Notes: a model not told the origin generated them from the letters alone. 64,000 bases of DNA from Blastomyces gilchristii SLH14081 (GCF_000003855.2 NW_003101680.1:6306613-6370612); one strand, 5' to 3'. Counted from the stretch's first letter, positions 34,255-46,619 are shown. A program made the numbers and translations.

Positions 34255-34795
34255 TAATTAATAAAGTTGACAAATAATATTTAGCTCACTATCTTGCAAT
34301 TAACTTTCAAATACAACCAATAGAATATTTTCCCAAATTAATGGCCGGTTTCCGGTTTCGCACAGTACGCTGTAATAATACGTAGCTCGACTACCGCTTT
34401 CGGTCTTCCGAGGGAATCTCTATGACTCCAACTCCAACTCACCCGTTCAAGGATCAAGGGTCAGCAAGATAGCGCCCTGCCAGCTCTCCCTGCGATATAA
34501 TATATAAATCAATTAGCTTCAAGCCCTTTTGAAAAAGGATCTCAATCGATACTCTTTCAGCTCTTCTTTTTCACATTCGGTATTTTCCCATTTTGCAACT
34601 GCATTCTTTTAGTTTTTCAATTCTTTTATTCTTATTTATTTTTATTTTATTTTATATATATATATATATATATTTTTTTTTATAACAGAGCACACAACAC
34701 AGCACTTCTCCAATCCCCTGCGGCGCATTACAAGTCACCAAACCAATCCCCCAAAACCCGACAGATTTCCTTCAATCTTCTAACTAGTTTTGATC
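34255..34795 (+). promoter_or_regulatory. promoter and leader region of ornithine carbamoyltransferase
   Basis: Contains a TGACTC half-type amino-acid-control motif near 34422, a pyrimidine-rich stretch from about 34560, and a (TA)10 tract at 34653-34672 flanked by T runs, roughly 125-145 bp before the ATG. The T-rich leader and A/C-rich start context resemble strongly expressed fungal genes. Transcription start not determined. Confidence 0.45.
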
Positions 34796-35872
34796 ATGTT
34801 GCTATCCCGCAATGCAGCCAGGACTCTCCGCAACATGGGTTCGCAATTGCGACAATCTTCCTCCAGTGCCGCAGGCCCGCGCCACCTGCTCTCCATCGCA
34901 GACCTAACCCCTTCTGAGTTTACAACACTTGTCCGCAATGCCTCTGCACATAAAAATGCCATGAAATCTGGCTCGATACCGGACTCTCTTCACGGATCGT
35001 TGTCCTGCAAAACTATCGCCATGATGTTCTCCAAACGAAGTACGCGAACCCGCGTGTCAACAGAAGCAGCAGTGGTCTCCATGGGCGGACATCCGATGTT
35101 TCTTGGGAAGGATGATATCCAGCTTGGCGTGAATGAGTCACTTTATGACACATCCGTAGTGATCTCTTCCATGGTATCCTGCATCGTGGCCCGGGTTGGC
35201 CCGCATTCCGACATCGCAGAACTCTCCAAACACTCTTCAGTCCCTGTTATCAACGCTCTTTGTGACACGTTCCACCCGTTGCAAGCCATTGCCGACTTCT
35301 TGACTATCCATGAAGCGTTTCCGCCGTCCCAAAACTCTACACCATCCAATTCTAGTCTAGGTCTTGAGGGACGAAAAATTGCCTGGGTTGGAGATGCCAA
35401 CAATGTTCTATTTGATATGGCAATCGGAGCTACCAAACTTGGCGTCGATCTGGCCGTCGCGACACCAAAGGGCTATGAAATGCCCGCGCATATTAAGGAC
35501 CTTATTAAAAAAGCTCGTGTAGGAGTCGAGTCTCCAGGAAACATTACTCACACTAACGTTCCGGAGGAAGCTGTCAAGGATGCAGACGTCCTTGTGACCG
35601 ATACGTGGGTCTCTATGGGACAGGAAGATGAAAAAGCAAAGCGAATCAAAGCATTCGAAGGATTCCAGATCACTTCTGACCTGGCAAAGCGTGGAGGTGC
35701 CAAAGAAGGCTGGCGATTTATGCACTGCCTACCTCGACACCCCGAGGAGGTGAGTGACGAAGTGTTCTACGATAGGAGTCGGTCCCTAGTATTCCCCGAA
35801 GCAGAAAATCGACTGTGGGCAGCTATTTCGGCATTGGAAGCGTTTGTAGTCAACAAGGGCCAGATCGTATAA
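34796..35872 (+). CDS. argB: ornithine carbamoyltransferase, mitochondrial
   Basis: A single exon of 358 residues. It transfers the carbamoyl group to ornithine to form citrulline in arginine synthesis. The N-terminal 28 residues (MLLSRNAARTLRNMGSQLRQ and on) are Arg/Ser-rich with no acidic residue, a mitochondrial presequence. Family motifs are intact: the carbamoyl-phosphate loop SKRSTRTR (STRTR at about 82-86), HPLQ (160-163), the ornithine-side GDANN and DTWVSMG, and HCLPRHPEE (about 310-318). Length and motifs match functional fungal enzymes. The start is the ATG at 34796. Upstream lies the transposon-like element and the divergent membrane-protein gene. Control by CpcA is plausible for this pathway, but only a partial site is visible. 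Confidence 0.96.
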   Translation: MLLSRNAARTLRNMGSQLRQSSSSAAGPRHLLSIADLTPSEFTTLVRNASAHKNAMKSGSIPDSLHGSLSCKTIAMMFSKRSTRTRVSTEAAVVSMGGHPMFLGKDDIQLGVNESLYDTSVVISSMVSCIVARVGPHSDIAELSKHSSVPVINALCDTFHPLQAIADFLTIHEAFPPSQNSTPSNSSLGLEGRKIAWVGDANNVLFDMAIGATKLGVDLAVATPKGYEMPAHIKDLIKKARVGVESPGNITHTNVPEEAVKDADVLVTDTWVSMGQEDEKAKRIKAFEGFQITSDLAKRGGAKEGWRFMHCLPRHPEEVSDEVFYDRSRSLVFPEAENRLWAAISALEAFVVNKGQIV

Positions 35873-36480
35873 ATAGGACCAGTCTTCGAAATAGAAAATC
35901 TTTGCCCCTTTCTCTACTTCTGTCTGTATTACTGCTCGGTTGAGGAACTTTCTACGTAACATAGGTCCAACTACCCACTTGACTTTCTCAACCTTTTGTA
36001 TCCCACGTCCATAGGATCTGTTTCTCACCTGTAGTCGCTAGAGACGAAGCTAGTCTCTGTTTTGCCATAAACGTCTTCCAGTCAGTCTGGCTAAATGAAT
36101 GACGCGGAATACTACAGAGTATATGTGAGCTAATAAAATGGATGTGTTTGAAGCCGATTTGATCCGTCACGTGCGCTGAGTGGCTGAACTTTGTCTTGTG
36201 CCACATGCACGAGCCACAGATCCGAACATGAACGACATCATTATCCCTCCAACCTGGATGTTCGACTCTCGCTTCTGTTAAAATATCAACGCTCTCACCT
36301 TCGGTAGACTGATAAATTAACCTACTGGTTCTAATCTGTTTGCCAGTTTCTTCATACCACAGTCCATTCCTCCAATCGTCCACCAAGGTGGTGTTCTTGC
36401 CTCGAGGGCCTTGCCAGTTAGGCTTATGAAGCTTGTGAATGTGATATCTTATTTGCTCTATACCTTCTTGGTTGGTAACT
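35873..36480. other. intergenic region between OTC and the DUF3984-type gene
   Basis: OTC 3' flank and promoter of the next plus-strand gene. A minus-strand open frame (36776 to 35988) crosses it but shows no family features and is treated as chance. Holds a TCACGTGC box near 36167. Confidence 0.5.
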
Positions 36481-37873
36481 ATGGAGGTATGTAACGCTGG
36501 ACAGTGTTCTCTACAACTAGCACTTTCATTGTTTGCTAACCTCAACAAAGTCTTTACCTCACTCACCGAGCTCATTTCGCTCCCGCCGCTCTCATACGTC
36601 GCTGCGTCACATCTCACTTGCGCCATTGTCATCCAGATTCCCTCTTGATGATGATGACGAACTTGATTCCGACTACCATTATTCAAATCCCAATGGGTCG
36701 GACCCTTCCCGACGACTCTCATATAGTTCTCATCGTGCCACATCGTCTTACCTTGCCAGTGCCTCTGTTCCCACAACGCCGCCGATACTCTCTCGTAACA
36801 CCTCGTATACTAATCTCCCGAAAAGAAAAACCACTCCAAGCTTATCTCATATGAGCCATACAAATTTAGACAGAATAAAGTCTGAGCATACCCGCCATCA
36901 CCGCAGGTCCAAAAGTTACACTACTCTAGGACCAAAACTAAGCAATACGGCTACGCGTCAGGACTCCGAGTGGCTTTTGCGGGCAGGATTGGCGTTATCC
37001 TCTTCCACCCGGGAAGAAAAGGGCCAGAGCTGGCTCGTGAAACGAGATAGCTCAACGAGCCTTGTCTCAGAAGACGTTCCTGATAACGAGCCTTGGCGCA
37101 ACTCTCGTCATCACTCACGTCATAGCCATGGCCGAAGACAGAGATCTGGACTATCAACGCCTGTTACTTCTTCACGGCGACCCTCCAACTCTCATGTTTC
37201 CAGCAAATTTAGCAGTCGAGTAGACCTTTCTATGACGGTAGCGGGCCTTGCAGAGCAAAGCCCTGACGATCGCGCTTCAATATCCGACGATGCTGTAGGA
37301 CTCGTGCCGGACTTTGTTGATGAGACCGTCCGTAGTGAAATGGCTGCGATGTCCTCACAGCCATTTGGTCAGGCAAAAGCGCCGAGCCAGCGAGGAGTGC
37401 GAAGTTTCGATGACGGCGGATACCCGGCGGTGTCGCGACGAAATTCCGCATTTGATTCCTCATTTTCGGCATCGTCCTCAGAATTCTCGGATTCCGAAAC
37501 AGATGAAGAGGAGGAGGTAGACGAGGCGGAAATGCAACGTTTGACTCGTGAACGAGGGTTAGGCCTTGGTAGTTGGATAGATCGTCTGGTTGAATGGACC
37601 CTTTTTAGTGTAGAAGATGAGATTCCCGCAGTTCCCGCAGAACCTTCCCGTCAACCTCGTCAGTTTGGTGATATTCAACATCAAACTTTGGTTGAAGAAC
37701 CGGACAACAGTTCCAGTCAGTACTATGAAAGTTCGGAGACGGAAAGTGACAACCAACAACGGGAGAAGGAAGACGAAATTTCGATGGCGATGCCTATAGA
37801 AATACCAAGTGATCAAGGTGGATGGTCTGATGTTGGCTGGCTACTTCGCGTAGCGAAGACCATCGTTTTTTAA
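36481..37873 (+). CDS. DUF3984-family Ser-rich protein of unknown function
   Basis: Two exons: a six-base first coding exon 36481..36486 (ATG GAG) and 36551..37873, joined over a 64-nt GTATGT...AAAG intron with a GCTAAC branch site; 442 residues. This join supplies the only nearby in-frame ATG and gives MESLPHSPSSFRSRRSHTSL. The protein is very rich in Ser, Arg and His, has an acidic stretch (ETDEEEEVDEAEMQRL) and a conserved C-terminus with GLGLGSWIDRLVEWTLFSVE and WSDVGWLLRVAKTIVF. These ends match the fungal DUF3984 family as I remember it. No enzymatic motif or signal peptide; probably largely disordered with a structured tail. Confidence 0.72.
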
Positions 37874-39396
37874 ACTGTATGGGAAGCCTCTTTGTTTTGT
37901 ATTTTTCTTTGACCCCTCGTTTTCGAACTTATCACACCTCCACTTCGGACTATTTATGCTTAATATCTTTCTCTAGGAGCAGGGTAGTTTGAGAGATCAG
38001 ACCTCTGGTGCTATTGCTCTATTCAGATTTCGGTCTTAGGTCTGCTTTCGTGGTTATGTTACCAATGAAATCGGAGATTGAAGATAACGTGTGATCAAAA
38101 AGATCGCCTTCTCGATACATATGCAGCTTCTTCCTCGCTGCTGAGACATTTCTTACCTTTAATACTTTTGCTATGTTACGGAGTCTCTCTCCCCAATTGA
38201 TCATCTAGAATCAGCAACAAATTGTACCAGAGTTTTCGCCTTCCAATCCCTATTTCCGCAGTTTGTACGCTAGCATATAAATCATCAGTCAAGCACGGTC
38301 GGGCATAAATCGACTGCTCTCTCACAGAAGCCCCACGCAATTTCAAAATAAGCTTCCTAGACATCGTCATTGAAAACATCGTTTACAAACTCGGCTTTTG
38401 ACTTGCGTCTGAACGATGACCGCACATCATTTCCCCTGTGTAAATTCCTGTGCCACTTTCACAGCGAATCGGTGCCACAAGACACGGAATCTGCAAAATT
38501 AAATTGCATGCACGGGGTATGTACCCAAATGAATTAAGGCCGTACTTTAGCAATTCACCATAATGTTCATGCAGGACGCCAATCATTCTTTGCTTCGAGT
38601 GAAAGAAAAAGGAAAAAGCAAATAGCGGAAAACCAACATGCTTGCCCCAGTCTCAGCTTGATTGGTCCAACCTCCACGCTCGAAGTCGGGACCACGGGCG
38701 TTTAAAAGGCTCTTCAACAATGAAGCTTCCAACCCAGTTTATTTCTCTCTTCCATGCTCTCGTCAATCCGAATACTAGCTGCCCAGATAGTCTCCCTACA
38801 CATCCGATGATGCGGAAGAGAGATAGATCCCTTTCATTTAAGCCTTCCATTCGAAGCTGTCTCGTTTTGCGGGGAGTGAAAGGTTGAAAATCCACAATGC
38901 AAGTATGGTTCCGGCCACCTCTCCCGAGCAAACAAATCTCAATGCTATACAGGTCGCCGCGACAAAATAATGGAAGGTAAAGACAAAACTTGCCTGAGCG
39001 GGAATTCCGCCCGTCCCTATCAATGTGGCCCTTGTTTCTAGGGCCGATGCTACCAATAGAGCACCCCAACTAGTAAAATCAGAGTGCTTCAAAGCGATTC
39101 ATCATCTGACAGATATGCCTCTCGAAAGTAGATAGCTACTGCCCCTTGGTTTCCTTATTTTTATTTTTTTTTTTTAAAAAAAAAGAAAAAGAAAATATGG
39201 GGCGTGCCTCGGCAATTTGTGTCACGGTACTCCGTACCCAGCCTGGAAAACAATCTCCTTTCTTATATACCGCGAGGTTCAACCGCCGCCGCCCTTCTCT
39301 TTCTTTCCTACTGATCGCCGTACGCGAATTCAATGTTTTCGATATTGCTGATTTTACTTCCATCTATATACTTCATGAACTGAAGTAGATGGGTCA
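37874..39396. other. intergenic region
   Basis: 1.5 kb with no recognised gene. A minus-strand frame at 39069-38653 (138 residues) has no family features. A T-rich run directly followed by an A-rich run (about 39160-39195) can form a hairpin. A TACTCCGTAC motif lies at 39228-39237. Confidence 0.5.
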
Positions 39397-40578
39397 ATGG
39401 ACCGCTTGCGTACATCCCAATTAGCTTCCGTTGCCCTTCTTTTTCTGAGCCATTTCATCGCGGATGCTTCCACCATCACTTCAACTGTCACAGATATTCC
39501 GCCCACTATAGTAGGATACTATACTCGTGACCACGAGGGCAGCACCACAGGTATGTATAAGCTTTCGTTTAATGCCTAGTGAGAACTTGTTCGACAATCA
39601 CAGCCTGCTTAACTCGGAATCGCTCTATAGTCGAAAATGTATCTTGCCCTCAGCCTCTCCACTTCAGAACATCAGGCATCTATGGCTACTGCTGCCACCC
39701 CAGTAGTACTACGCGATGCCCACTCGCAACGCAATGTAGAGATGGTATAATAGAGGGGCCCTATCATACAAGCGAATGGTATGCCCTACTTCACGCGCAA
39801 AGACTCCAAAGTTTCCCCACCGGTATTAACCAATGCGCTACTATCTTATCGTTCTCCTAGCACGCATTGCGTTACAATGTCTGTCTACGAATCATTTCAT
39901 ATGGTAGCTCCGTCAGTGACCTATATTCAATGTCGGAAGAATTGGCCGGTGTTGACACTTCATCGTCATCTCGCAATTCCCCAAACGACGTCTACTGGTA
40001 TAGCTTCACAGCCTCGGAATGAGAGATTAACAGCGGCTCACCCTTTCCAATTTCCAGATACCACTATACCCACTTCACCCGGGGAGACCACAAACTCGAG
40101 TTCGCTGCAAACATCCCCAGGCGGCATACCGGCCACTCCAATTACACCGACAAGGACTCAAATCGCGACCCCGTCGCCTGGTGACTTCTCCGAGAAATTC
40201 CCCGATGAAAAGAAAGTAGAAGCAGCGAAGATATCCAGTATAATTATTGGAACGATCCTATTTATCGCGATAGTCATTCTTGGACTCTTACTAGGCCGTA
40301 GTAAGTGGAATAAATCAGTGTCACAGACTTCACTGCGCAAATTACACGAAGCAGAGGGATCTACCGGACTTGTATCGGTGCCCATTCGAAGAAGAGTGCC
40401 AAGGCACGGCTCGCAGCGAAGCCATACGTCAAGAGACGGGTTCATTGCGTTCGACGATCTCAGTCCTTCCGAAAGGTATGCGCCAGCGCAGGAACTGCCC
40501 ACCGTGGTTGAGGAGCGATATCACCAAGTGAGCACTGCCTCGAGCCCCATCAGCCCCTGTGTGAGCTCGCCCCGCTAG
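39397..40578 (+). CDS. secreted/single-pass membrane protein with Cys-rich ectodomain, function unknown
   Basis: Three predicted exons: 39397..39550, 39604..39778 and 39861..40578; 348 residues. A signal peptide is clear (LASVALLFLSHFIADA). The ectodomain has about ten Cys (TACLTRN, VSCPQPL, YGYCCHPSST, RCPLATQCRDG, ECTHCVT, IQC) and then a Ser/Thr/Pro-rich stalk (about residues 190-240). One transmembrane helix follows (IIIGTILFIAIVILGLLLG) and a basic cytoplasmic tail of about 100 residues. This layout resembles fungal wall-stress sensors and other mucin-like surface proteins, but I see no WSC domain, so function is not assigned. The first intron is 53 nt using the CACAG acceptor; an alternative TAG would give an implausible 29-nt intron. 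Confidence 0.65.
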
Positions 40579-42429
40579 TTGATAGAAATTCATTATTCTT
40601 TTAATTCTACTTGGCGCATCCCTGATACCCCATAAATCTTCGCACACGGCTGGGCTATTATAGAAGCATGCATATGTATAGGATCTCCAGGCTTGAATAT
40701 GCAGCGGTTATTGATCGATCGGGCACCGCTTGCTTCCCATTTCCTAAACAACTCGTCTATATTTTGAAAATATTTGAGTTGCGGCTAGTTTCTGTGGATT
40801 TCGAACGTCTCCAGGTACACGTGAAGTGCACGCATACCAGTTTCCTAATATTTAATTTATCTTTATGATCTCTTCCCTATAGCCCTGATTCAAAGATGGG
40901 ATAGGACATTTTGAACTCTACGGTGGAATTCAACGAATACGGGGGTATCTACGTCTAATTCCCTAACAGACTTGAATATAACTTATATGTACTCGAACCT
41001 ACTCTTTTGTATTCAAGTCCTTTCTCCCATGGCTGGATGACCCGTCTATTACACATTAGACAGCGCGGTCGAACGTACTGGAGCCAAAGGAATTACAGCT
41101 GCCAGCTAAGAAATGTAAAAATATGCATCTCATCCCAGTTGGGGAACGTAAACTCCAAACAAGCTCATCTTACAGCTTGCCGTACTTTCACCCTTTTAAG
41201 GCGATACTTGTTCACAATTCTTCGACGAGTATAGGCCAGACAACGCTGATATTATTATCTTCCTTGATTATCAATGTAACTCGCAATGCACTCTCGCTCT
41301 CAGTACCACAAACTAGATTAGTCATTGAGGCATGTTTACAAGATGAGGACGTTGATGATATTCCCCTTTCCTTTTCCAGTGTATGACTTTTTGACATATA
41401 GTTGCCATTTGCCTGGGGGAATTGGAAGAAGTGTCCAAAATAAATAAGCTCATTCATGGCCCATGCGGAAGAGGACTGGTTGTCTTGTTCAAGCGACCCT
41501 ATTTTATTGGCTCCAGTCCTGGTCACTAAATGGGATTAAATAGGCCTGCTTACCTTTTTGTTCCGCGCCTCCCTCCCTACCTTGACTGCATCTAACCCAC
41601 TTATGTTACTATTTTGCAGGGTAAAACAAAGCATCAATATTTAATAGTAGCACTGATGAGTTGAGGTCACCAAGCACCACGAATGGGAGTGAGTTTAACC
41701 TCAAATTTAATCGGGTTTAGTTAGGGTGGTCAACTCGGGAAGGGGAGCAACGGAGCGCGGAGGATTCAATGATCCGGATATTTTGATATACATTGATCCT
41801 TTAAGGCTTTCCTGAATCGATACCATCATGAGATGAACGTATTCACTGTTTGGCCACTTATTCGTCAGGTAAAATGGGGCATTACCATGTAAATACTCCC
41901 TGGCCTTTGTAGAGATTTTAGACGTGTAATATATATATTTGTTGACTAACTAAAGTTATATAATCGTTGGAAAAGGCCAAGTTAAAAACAGAGAAATAAA
42001 TTACAATGAGTAGATATAAAACGAGTTCTTTTTGAATCCCGAATGTTCTATTTCCAATTAAAAGGCGATTTTAAAAATTCATAAAAATTTGAACTGCACC
42101 AATATCCCTGGGACCAGGTAATTCGGGATACGAATTCGCTCCGGCAAAAAGAGTAAAGAATAATATGGAGTTGGAAACTCAAATTCTTCAACCAGTTTCC
42201 ACTTCGCTCTCTTCTCCTTTTTTGCATCGGTCCTGTCGACGGATGTCGGGTCTGTGGCAAACCTGGCTATCAACCAGGAGGGAGGATAACGGGGGGGGGG
42301 CCGCCATGGCATGTCATAGAATGGGTAAAGGGGAAACCTGAAAGATGTGGTGTGCATCGCGTCAGCTGGGCGCGTGTGGTAGTGAGCGGCCAAAGTTCTG
42401 TCAGCATTTCTAATCGTTGATGTGGAGAT
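40579..42429. other. intergenic region
   Basis: 1.85 kb between convergent genes. Only short frames without motifs, with a run of G at 42291-42300. Nothing else recognised. Confidence 0.5.
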
Positions 42430-43976
42430 CTATGACTCCGGCTTCGACTTCTGAGGACACGCGCGTTCTCTGGCAAGCATGCGATATCGGTCCAAGAGAT
42501 CGGTTTCCGCCACTCCGGGTTGGTGCTGGAAGTTGAAATGGGCAGCTAGAGCTTCTCCCACAATAGTGACGGCTAGAAAAGGTGTTAGTTTTATTGTTTT
42601 GTTTTTTTCTCACATGGAGGGCAGATAATAAGCAATAATCAAGACCTACGCCGACTATACATCTTAGGCAGCTCCATAACAACCATTTCTTCGTCACTTC
42701 TTTCCTTTGGCCAGGTATCTATATCGCTGTCGAGTATATCGTCGGCCCAAATAGCAAGGACGTTGATCCTTATTCGCTCATTATCCATGTTCCACGGAAG
42801 GTTAAACTTGTACAAGTCAAGCTGATCTTTTTCCAAATTTTCTAAAAACGAATAATGTTGCTGGGCAGCGATGGCCCAGCTTGTATAGGTATCACCCCAT
42901 ACCTCATATTTGAGGTGGGTGACTGGTGTTCGAACGATGGCTTTGTCATCTTTAACACGTAACCATCGATGGCCCTTAGCCGGAGGCGCTGCGTCGAGGG
43001 CCCATTCAAACTTCTCCGGGCCTTCCCAGTCCGGATGATCGGAAGGTTTCCATGATTTATTATCGCTGGGCTTTGTGGAGGGTTTGCCATCGAGCAATTC
43101 AGGGAAGTAAGGGTGGAGAGCGCCAGCATGGTAATGGATGAAGCTCAAGGGGGGATTGTTGATTATGTTTGCTGACACGGCGAAATCATCGGGATGATTT
43201 ATTTTTCGATCAACTATTCGAGGAATGGTATCGTCGGCTAACCAGACCTATAGAGGAGGCGAGGAAAGGATTAGAAATATTGCTACCGGCCTGGCGGAAT
43301 TCCCCTTGGAAGTCAAGGTGTAAAAATAGGTTTCTTCCCACTCACCACATCGTCATCTATTTTAACATATATCTTTCCCCGTTCAAGATGCTTCCAGATT
43401 TGTCTGAACTCCGGACCGCGAACCTTTCTCCCAAGGTCTAGCTTTTTGTATCGTCGAGATCTAGCCAGTATTTCATCAAGATACTTTAAATCATCCTCAT
43501 TTTCGGTATTGACGACCCATAGCACTTCGTCCAGCCAACCCTTGTTGTCAACCAAGTTGCGCTGTTTGCAAGCAGCCGCGCGGTCAGCTAAAAATCCCAA
43601 GAATCATGTCACAATTCTAGTTCTCCGCTGGAGAAGTGCTTCATACCTCCACGTAGCAGTGCATCGCCTCGACGCGATCCCGACGACCATAGAACACAAA
43701 GCCGCTAATGACAATATTCTCAGGCTTTACGAACTCGGTTGCATTTGCATTCGCATCCCCATGTAGGCGAATAGGATATATCGGCGCTGGTCTAGTTGAA
43801 TCCTTTTGTACCGAGTTTCGGCCCCTATAGAGGGTGTTCGTAAGGAGGAATACATTGAGGAGCGATAAGGCCACGAGGGCGTACAAGGTGGATCTCTTCT
43901 TGAGATTGGATATTATCGATTCACCGTAGCTGGATTTACTGGGGCTGCTGAATGGGGGTATATTAATACTTGTCAT
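42430..43976 (-). CDS. putative type II membrane glycosyltransferase
   Basis: Four exons: 43976..43647, 43561..43346, 43247..42650 and 42572..42430; 428 residues, all junctions in frame. A cytoplasmic tail is followed by one N-terminal membrane anchor (LYALVALSLLNVFLLTNTLY), a Golgi-type topology. The catalytic-like part contains VISGFVFYGRRDRVEAMHCY, LDEVLWVVNTENEDDLKYLD and KIYVKIDDDVVWLADDTIPR, where the DDD resembles the metal-binding DxD of GT-A enzymes. It continues with NIINNPPLSFIHYHAGALHP. A conserved fungal family of this type exists, but donor, acceptor and product are unknown to me. The nearest ATG in frame is at 43976; the frame stays open a little further upstream without ATG. 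Confidence 0.7.
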
Positions 43977-44626
43977 TGCTTTGCGTTTGCCCTGGCGTGG
44001 GGCTGAAAGTCGGCGGATGAATGAGGACAATGGACACTCATTCGCATCCCCGTACTAGTAGTGGCCAATATTTTGGATAGTTATTTATTTAGACAACGAA
44101 CGACGTCCTTCTTGGATGCAACTTGCAAATATGAAAAGGTCGAAGGGGCCATGGGCTGCTTAGCGCGACGACAACGGGGCGTATGTACTCCGTACTGTAT
44201 TTAAATAAATATACCTCGTTTTGGTAATCCTGATTCGCCACCATCAGGCGGAGGAGCAACTCGGAAGAGCTGAGCCTCCAAAACCATAAAGAGTATTTAT
44301 TCCCCTTTTAGATGTAACTTAGCTTTGTGGCTTATTAACATCGCTCGCTGGAGAAGCCAAAGGTCTCGTCAACATATATTGGAAAAATTCTCTTCCTACG
44401 TCCATAATTATTTATTCGGTTTTTCGAAAAGCTTCCTTCGGCCAAGCGAGGTTGTGCGCAGGATGGGATGGGGCTTTCGAATGCATCATGAGAAAACTTC
44501 CATTCCTTACTGCGTATAAATATATCCTTTACTTACGATAGCAGCATTTTCCGTGCCTGTGCCTCTGCCGTCAGCCAACGTCCCGTATGTATATCTTAAA
44601 CCTCAAGTCCTGGGTCATATGTCATA

Positions 44627-44651
44627 TGTACAGTACGTACATGTATGTACA
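44627..44651. repeat. TGTACA/GTACAT self-complementary tract
   Basis: Near-palindromic tract very similar to 597-622. Confidence 0.6.
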
Positions 44652-44827
44652 GGACATCTACCTATCCAAAGCAAGGTGCCAAACGAGCTTCTGACGGGAA
44701 CAAAGGGAAGATCGACGAAATACTCTGTAGATCATACACAAACAAAGCCCGCGGGGTAAAACGTCCAAAGAAACGATAAGATCTGAAAGCAGTGAAGCGC
44801 TGAATCTAATTTCAGACATGCCGATGC

Positions 44828-44852
44828 GTACTCTGTACTCCGTACTCCGTAC
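44828..44852. repeat. tandem TACTCCG units
   Basis: Three tandem, slightly varied 8-bp units (GTACTCTG, TACTCCG, TACTCCG) ending TAC. Single copies occur at 39228, 44186 and 45507, and an inverse copy at 21937. Confidence 0.7.
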
Positions 44853-45546
44853 AGTTAGTTGTTTTATCTGCAGCTTAGCTTTCCTGAATGGGTGATTACC
44901 ACAAGAATAATAATTATTAATGGCTTCTAGGCGTCAGTTGGCTTTATGTGTGAAGGGTAGAGTAGAGTTGGTAACACCCTTCTGAGTAGTCTGTATGACC
45001 ATTTTAGACACCCGTTGGAGTTGGACCTCCTCATGCTCCCAAACGAGAAAGCAATTCGAGACCGACAAGAATGAGAAGAGGAGAAATCAAATATTCCTCC
45101 TCAGAACACGCTTTGTGTAGAATTGGTAGCAGATCGCAGGGAGGGATACCTTTGATGCTCCTGTATACGGCAAATATCTATTTGAGGTATCAATAAAATC
45201 GTAAAAGAAGAAAAATAATGAATCAGGGGAATACGTGTTGGTTGGCTTGTGAATTTGGTGAAAGTGACAATGTTCATCTTCTGCAATCTCCTTCCCTCTC
45301 TCCTAGGGCTGTGAAGCATTAATGCTACGACTTTGATATGAGGGATTATAAAGAACTAGAGCAAGACCTGGAGAATTTGAGAAAATAGTGTGCCTTTTAG
45401 GTTATTTCACCGATATGGTCCTCATAAAGTGGTAGTGTCGCTAGCTTTCACAGTTGAAATGATAAAAAGCTGAAAAACAATCTCGGGTAATGTTTATGCA
45501 GGAATATACTCCGTAGTTACGGACCTACAAGCTATTTCCCCTCTTC

Positions 45547-45547
<1 letters not shown>

Positions 45548-45586
<39 letters not shown>
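45548..45586 (+). repeat. poly-A run (39 nt)
   Basis: Thirty-nine consecutive A in non-coding DNA. It could be a microsatellite or the tail of an old retroposed copy, but the preceding sequence shows no recognisable gene. Confidence 0.9.
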
Positions 45587-45587
<1 letters not shown>

Positions 45588-46079
45588 CCTGCAAATATCA
45601 TTGGATAGTATATATGTTCATTTGGTACTTAATTATATGTATTTAAGATATTCCCCTGAAAGGAAATGTGATCAGAAATAAGAAAACAGTGTATAAGAAA
45701 GAATACAAGTTGCTCCTTCTAGCCGTGTGCTGCTTATCACCTGCATTTTGTTTCGTTGACAAGAGAACCCCTCCAAAGCAAGAAGACATTTGTAAACGGG
45801 AAAGGAAAAGGGGTAAAAGATAAATTCAACGGCGCTTGGGAGTGACGAATCTGGCCACCGGACCGATAACAAAAGACGTAGCATCAACCGAACATGCGTG
45901 TAGGCTAATCAGTATCCGTGAAGAATATATATTTACGTAGGTACACATTGAACAAAAGCATTGTTAAATGAGAGATATCGTCAAGGGAAACAACAAGCAG
46001 GAAAAAGGATGAGGGGGTTAAGAAGAAAGGAAAAGATGGAAAGTGGATGCTAGGAAAAGTATCAGAACGCCAGATATTC

Positions 46080-46375
46080 ACGGGGCAAAAAGAAAAAGAA
46101 AAAAAGAGAGAAAAAAAGAAAGGAAAGAGAGAGAGAAAGGAAAAGAAAACAAAACCAGAAGGCAAGGAAAGAACCGCGGAGAGAAAACCGCCATAAAATA
46201 AAGGAGAGGAAATGAAAACCTCCAGAGATTCGGAAGCCCAAGCATGTGGGACTCAGAAGAGATAATGTAAAGAGTAACCTTGAACATTAATAATGGGCAG
46301 AAAGAAGAGAACAGGACATGAAAATGAAAATGATGGAAAATTACCTTGAAAATGAAATGAAGATGAAAATGAAAA
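46080..46375 (+). repeat. polypurine tract (GA-rich)
   Basis: About 300 bases mostly of A and G, such as AAGAAAGGAAAGAGAGAGAG, downstream of the Sts1/Cut8 gene. On the minus strand it is a polypyrimidine stretch in the gene's likely 3' untranslated region. Confidence 0.7.
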
Positions 46376-46619
46376 TAAACGCCAGTATTGGGCTATGTAT
46401 GTATCAACTCTAATTCCCTGAGCGGTGGGGTATCGTAGCCGTGTCGTTAAGATAACAAAAGAAAAAAGAGGCAACAGAAAACGTTACCGTTTCACTTGGG
46501 GAAAGATTTATTCACCAGAGATCACTTCAAAAAGGGCAATAGGCTTTCAAAAGAAGGGCAAGATAGCCAAAAAATAGGGTATTGGGTCCTGTGTGGTGGG
46601 AGCTCGCGGCGATCTCTTA

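Larger units (their letters stand above)
43977..46619. other. intergenic region with low-complexity tracts
   Basis: 2.6 kb with no recognised gene. Contains ACTCCGTA-type motifs (44186-44195, 44828-44852, 45507-45515), a TGTACA palindromic tract (44627-44651), 39 consecutive A (45548-45586) and a strongly purine-biased plus strand from about 46000 to 46380. Confidence 0.55.

Noticed and set aside
35988..36776. 262-residue minus-strand ORF
   Set aside because: It overlaps the 5' end of the DUF3984-type gene on the opposite strand, has a His/Trp/Ser-rich unpatterned composition and no family motif. Most likely chance, although it is long.
39551..39579. 29-nt intron in the surface-protein gene
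   Set aside because: Implausibly short. The next in-phase acceptor (39603) gives 53 nt.
45548..45586. poly-A run as a retroposon tail
   Set aside because: No open frame, target duplication or retroelement sequence precedes it; treated as a simple repeat.
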